Source: Arthrobacter terricola
GTDB taxonomy: Bacteria > Actinomycetota > Actinomycetes > Actinomycetales > Micrococcaceae
Assembly: GCF_004354015.1 (NCBI RefSeq)
Contig: NZ_SMRU01000023.1
Location: 37,018-101,017 of the forward strand
Direction: 5' to 3'
Length of the DNA stretch: 64,000 nt
Below, one piece after another: positions 62,102 through 64,000 of this stretch. Within the stretch, counting starts at the first letter, position 1. Each line of letters starts with the position of its first letter. The position numbers were made by a program, and so were the translations under genes. The notes beneath the pieces were generated by a model that saw only the letters and a list, made by a program, of their open reading frames with translations, was not told the origin of the DNA and searched no databases.

Positions 62102-62458
62102 ATGGTCAAGGCCACTGTCATGAGTGACGCAAACACAACGAACCCGGGCGAGCACAGTCCCAAAGCAACTTCCAGCACCGCAGGCCAGACGGAGGTGTCC
62201 CTGCGGCTTTGGGCCCGCGAAGGGCTGAAGACGGGCATCTGGGAGGTAACTCCGGGAACGTTCACCAGCACCCGCCCAGGCTATGACGAGATCTGCCAGA
62301 TCCTGAGCGGAACAGCAACAATCACGGAAGAAGACGGAAGCAGTTTTGACGTCGGCCCGGGTTCCTTGTTCGTAACGCCCGAAGGGTGGCGGGGCACCTG
62401 GACGATTCACGAAACCCTCCGGAAGATGTGGGTTGTGAGCGATCTTCCCGCCCGGTAA
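62102..62458 (+). CDS. Cupin-domain protein (DUF861/EutQ-like)
   Basis: 118 residues from ATG 62102 (AAGGAGCAAC upstream). Single cupin barrel: TGIWEVTPGTFTSTRPGYDEICQILSG, ATITEEDGSSFDVGPGSLFVTPEGWRGTW. The usual metal-binding His of cupin motif 1 is not evident, as in the DUF861 group. Carries the same upstream operator as the amine-catabolism and Dpp-type genes, so it probably serves the same substrate pathway. Confidence 0.87.
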   Translation: MVKATVMSDANTTNPGEHSPKATSSTAGQTEVSLRLWAREGLKTGIWEVTPGTFTSTRPGYDEICQILSGTATITEEDGSSFDVGPGSLFVTPEGWRGTWTIHETLRKMWVVSDLPAR

Positions 62459-62594
62459 CAGCGGCCTGGTCGGATGGAGAAGCGGTCCCGGGACAAGGAG
62501 CAATTGTTCCGGGGCCGCTTGTTCACACATCAAGGCCGGCACGACGTGGTTTCATGGCCAAATGTTTGTGAAAACAACAACTGTAGACAATGCG

Positions 62595-62845
62595 ATGGAC
62601 ATCATGACCCCGACCCCGCTGCGTCAGCAACAGTCCATACCCTCCCTCGGCCGTGGCGGATGCTGTCCCTGTTCGGCTACTTCGCCGGCCTCTCCGCGGC
62701 CATCGGCACCACCGTGGCGTACGCAGCGGTGGTACGCCCGGCGCTGCGAATACCGGGCAACGAGGGTGGCGATGTCGAGATCCTCCGTCGCCGGACTGCG
62801 ATTTCCTTGGCCTGGGACGGGTATCCTCGCGGATCTTTCCATTAG
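62595..62845 (+). pseudogene. Possible broken small membrane protein
   Basis: One frame starts MDIMTPTPLRQQQSIPSLGR; a second, joined by a shift near 62655, reads MLSLFGYFAGLSAAIGTTVA and VVRPALRIPGNEGGDVEILRRRT. One membrane helix. Weak evidence, no family recognised. Confidence 0.3.
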
Positions 62846-62854
62846 CCGGTCCTT

Positions 62855-63073
62855 GTCTGAAAATTTCATCGGTCCGCTTCGCTGCGCACCGTCCTTCATC
62901 CGTCACCGGTGAAGACGAGACGCCATGAACCTGAACCGTGACCGGGGAGAAGGTCCATGACCCGAAGCTCGTGTGTTGCGCTGTTGCGTGCCCGGACACG
63001 CCAACCGGGCGGTTCACCCAGGGCGTCCGGAAGACTTGTTGCGGAACCGGGCTCAATCATCCAGATGGAGCCT
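62855..63073 (+). repeat. ~215-bp direct repeat, right copy
   Basis: Same-strand match of 33626-33842. This copy contains the 3' two-thirds of the intact ORF at 62896-63165. Similarity ends after GATGGAGCCT. Confidence 0.85.
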
Positions 63074-63165
63074 TCGTAGCGGACCGCAAGGGGCTGCGCG
63101 CAGGAGTCGAAACGGACCCGCACGTCGGCGCCCGGGCCGTCCGCCCCTGTCGGGATGATCATCAT
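62896..63165 (-). CDS. Hypothetical protein with a second, truncated copy in the window
   Basis: 89 residues: MMIIPTGADGPGADVRVRFD, then LAVRYEGSIWMIEPGSA, GWRVRARNSATHELRVMDLL and SGSWRLVFTGDG. Probably a compact beta protein. It begins seven bases after the GGDEF gene stop on the same strand, so it may be cotranscribed with it. No family recognised. The duplicate is at 33665-33842. Confidence 0.6.
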   Translation of the reverse strand: MMIIPTGADGPGADVRVRFDSCAQPLAVRYEGSIWMIEPGSATSLPDALGEPPGWRVRARNSATHELRVMDLLPGHGSGSWRLVFTGDG

Positions 63166-63171
63166 GCGGAG

Positions 63172-64000
63172 CTAGTTTCCGGGTTTCGCGGTGACGATGC
63201 GGTTCCGGCCCAGGCTTTTCGCCTCGTACAGCGCCCGGTCCGCGGCTTCCACCATCGGTGCGAGGTCGCCGCCGGCGGTGGAACTGGTGGCGATGCCGTA
63301 GCTCACGGTCGGGAAAGTGACACCCTGCGGGGGCTTGGCCGCTGCGAGGTGGCTATTGATGGTCTCGGCGATGATCCAGGCGCTTTCCTGCTGCGCGCCG
63401 GGGAGCAGGATGATGACTTCTTCCCCGCCGTACCGGCCGGCAAGGTCCGTGTGCCGGATCGAGGCACTGCACGCGTCGGCGAATGCCTGAATCGCCGCGT
63501 CCCCGGCGGCGTGGCCGTGGGTGTCGTTGATGGCCTTGAAGTGGTCCAGGTCGGCGATGATGAGCGTTGACACCGATCCCGCGGCGTGCTGCCGGCGTAC
63601 TTCCCGCCCGGCCTGTTCCTCGAAGGTGGTGCGGTTAAGCAGCCCGGTCAGTCCGTCCCGGCTGGCACGGTCGTTGAGGGCGTTGATGAGCTGTTCGTTG
63701 CTCAGCGCCGTCATGCTGAAGGACACGGTGACGAGCATGACGATGGTGAGCATAGAGGTGAACGCGGAACTGAAATAGGTGGTGAACTCCGGCCCGTCGG
63801 GCCCTTCCCTGACATAGACAAAGGTGCGCACCGCGAAGTACAGGGCCAGCAGCCCGGCGGAGGCGGCCAAGGGCTGGTGCGCCCTGGACTCCGAGGGCTT
63901 GAGCAGTGCCAGTTCCCTGGCTGCGAGACCCATCACGACTGCCATCAGTGCCAAGTACACCACGCCTCCTGACCAGGCATCGGAGGCCGGATTTTCCAGT
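63172..64000 (-). CDS. Membrane-anchored GGDEF-domain protein (5' end outside window)
   Basis: At least 276 residues; the frame is open to the window edge. Several N-terminal helices (VVYLALMAVVMGLAARELALL, AASAGLLALYFAVRTFVYV, MLTIVMLVTVSFSM) precede a GGDEF domain (DGLTGLLNRTTFEEQAG, ADLDHFKAINDTHGHAAGD, GRYGGEEVIILLP). The signature is GGEEV rather than GGEEF, so cyclic-di-GMP synthesis is uncertain. No EAL domain seen. Confidence 0.85.
   Translation of the reverse strand, partial: LENPASDAWSGGVVYLALMAVVMGLAARELALLKPSESRAHQPLAASAGLLALYFAVRTFVYVREGPDGPEFTTYFSSAFTSMLTIVMLVTVSFSMTALSNEQLINALNDRASRDGLTGLLNRTTFEEQAGREVRRQHAAGSVSTLIIADLDHFKAINDTHGHAAGDAAIQAFADACSASIRHTDLAGRYGGEEVIILLPGAQQESAWIIAETINSHLAAAKPPQGVTFPTVSYGIATSSTAGGDLAPMVEAADRALYEAKSLGRNRIVTAKPGN

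Noticed and set aside
1..64000. CRISPR arrays, tRNA or rRNA genes, replication origin
   Set aside because: No regularly spaced repeats, no cloverleaf with CCA-proximal GTTC/TTCRA arms and no DnaA-box cluster were noticed; a covariance-model scan would be decisive.

Overview
The window looks like a chromosomal segment of a high-GC Gram-positive bacterium, most likely a soil Micrococcaceae of the Arthrobacter / Pseudarthrobacter type. This is inferred from GC-rich codon use, many lipobox-bearing solute-binding proteins, an ECF41 sigma factor paired with a carboxymuconolactone decarboxylase, a VIT-family transporter and several catabolic transport operons. No tRNA, rRNA, CRISPR array or phage module was seen.

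Layout. (1) 1-4.7 kb: a LacI-type regulator faces a polar-amino-acid-type ABC transporter operon ending in a Gfo/Idh/MocA oxidoreductase; two LacI-like operators lie between them. (2) 5.2-8.7 kb: stress-type small genes (extended SDR, SRPBCC, hydrophilic peptide, zinc-ribbon and membrane proteins). (3) 9-13.6 kb: a comEC remnant, the ECF41/CMD pair with its own promoter, a truncated VOC gene and a TetR gene preceded in frame by an orphan TetR DNA-binding domain. (4) 14-20.4 kb: a ribose-type ABC transporter operon with a YtcJ-like amidohydrolase and an SDR, driven by a strong promoter inside an inverted repeat and closed by a 16-bp hairpin. (5) 20.8-26.1 kb: decayed genes around a GntR / amino-acid permease / gamma-glutamyl-GABA hydrolase unit. 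(6) 26.2-33.6 kb: cell-surface lipoproteins, a DUF2079 membrane protein, fragments and small hypotheticals. (7) 34-48.5 kb: a GABA/amine-type catabolic region: GntR, gabD-like, gabT-like, FAD amine oxidase and amino-acid ABC transporter on the minus strand, divergent from HAD, PuuB-like oxidase, aldehyde dehydrogenase, TtuC-like dehydrogenase, D-2-hydroxyacid dehydrogenase and zinc alcohol dehydrogenase. (8) 48.6-50 kb: an IS3-type element with a frameshifted transposase. (9) 51-57.6 kb: a Dpp-type ABC operon with a GntR regulator; its last ATPase gene is broken by a 34-bp tandem duplication. (10) 57.6-64 kb: VIT protein, FAD reductase, glycogen-debranching-type glucosidase, cupin and a membrane GGDEF protein.

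Two features tie regions 7-10 together. A palindrome ATTGTTGACAAT, often within the longer pattern TATCGYC-N-ATTGTTGACAAT, recurs in front of the gabT-like gene, the amino-acid SBP gene, the Dpp-type SBP gene and the cupin gene, which suggests one FCD-GntR regulon over about 25 kb. In addition, a ~215-bp direct repeat (about 95% identical by eye) sits at 33.6 and 62.9 kb, bracketing this whole region. Together they suggest an accessory catabolic island for an amine, amino acid or short-peptide substrate that I cannot name.
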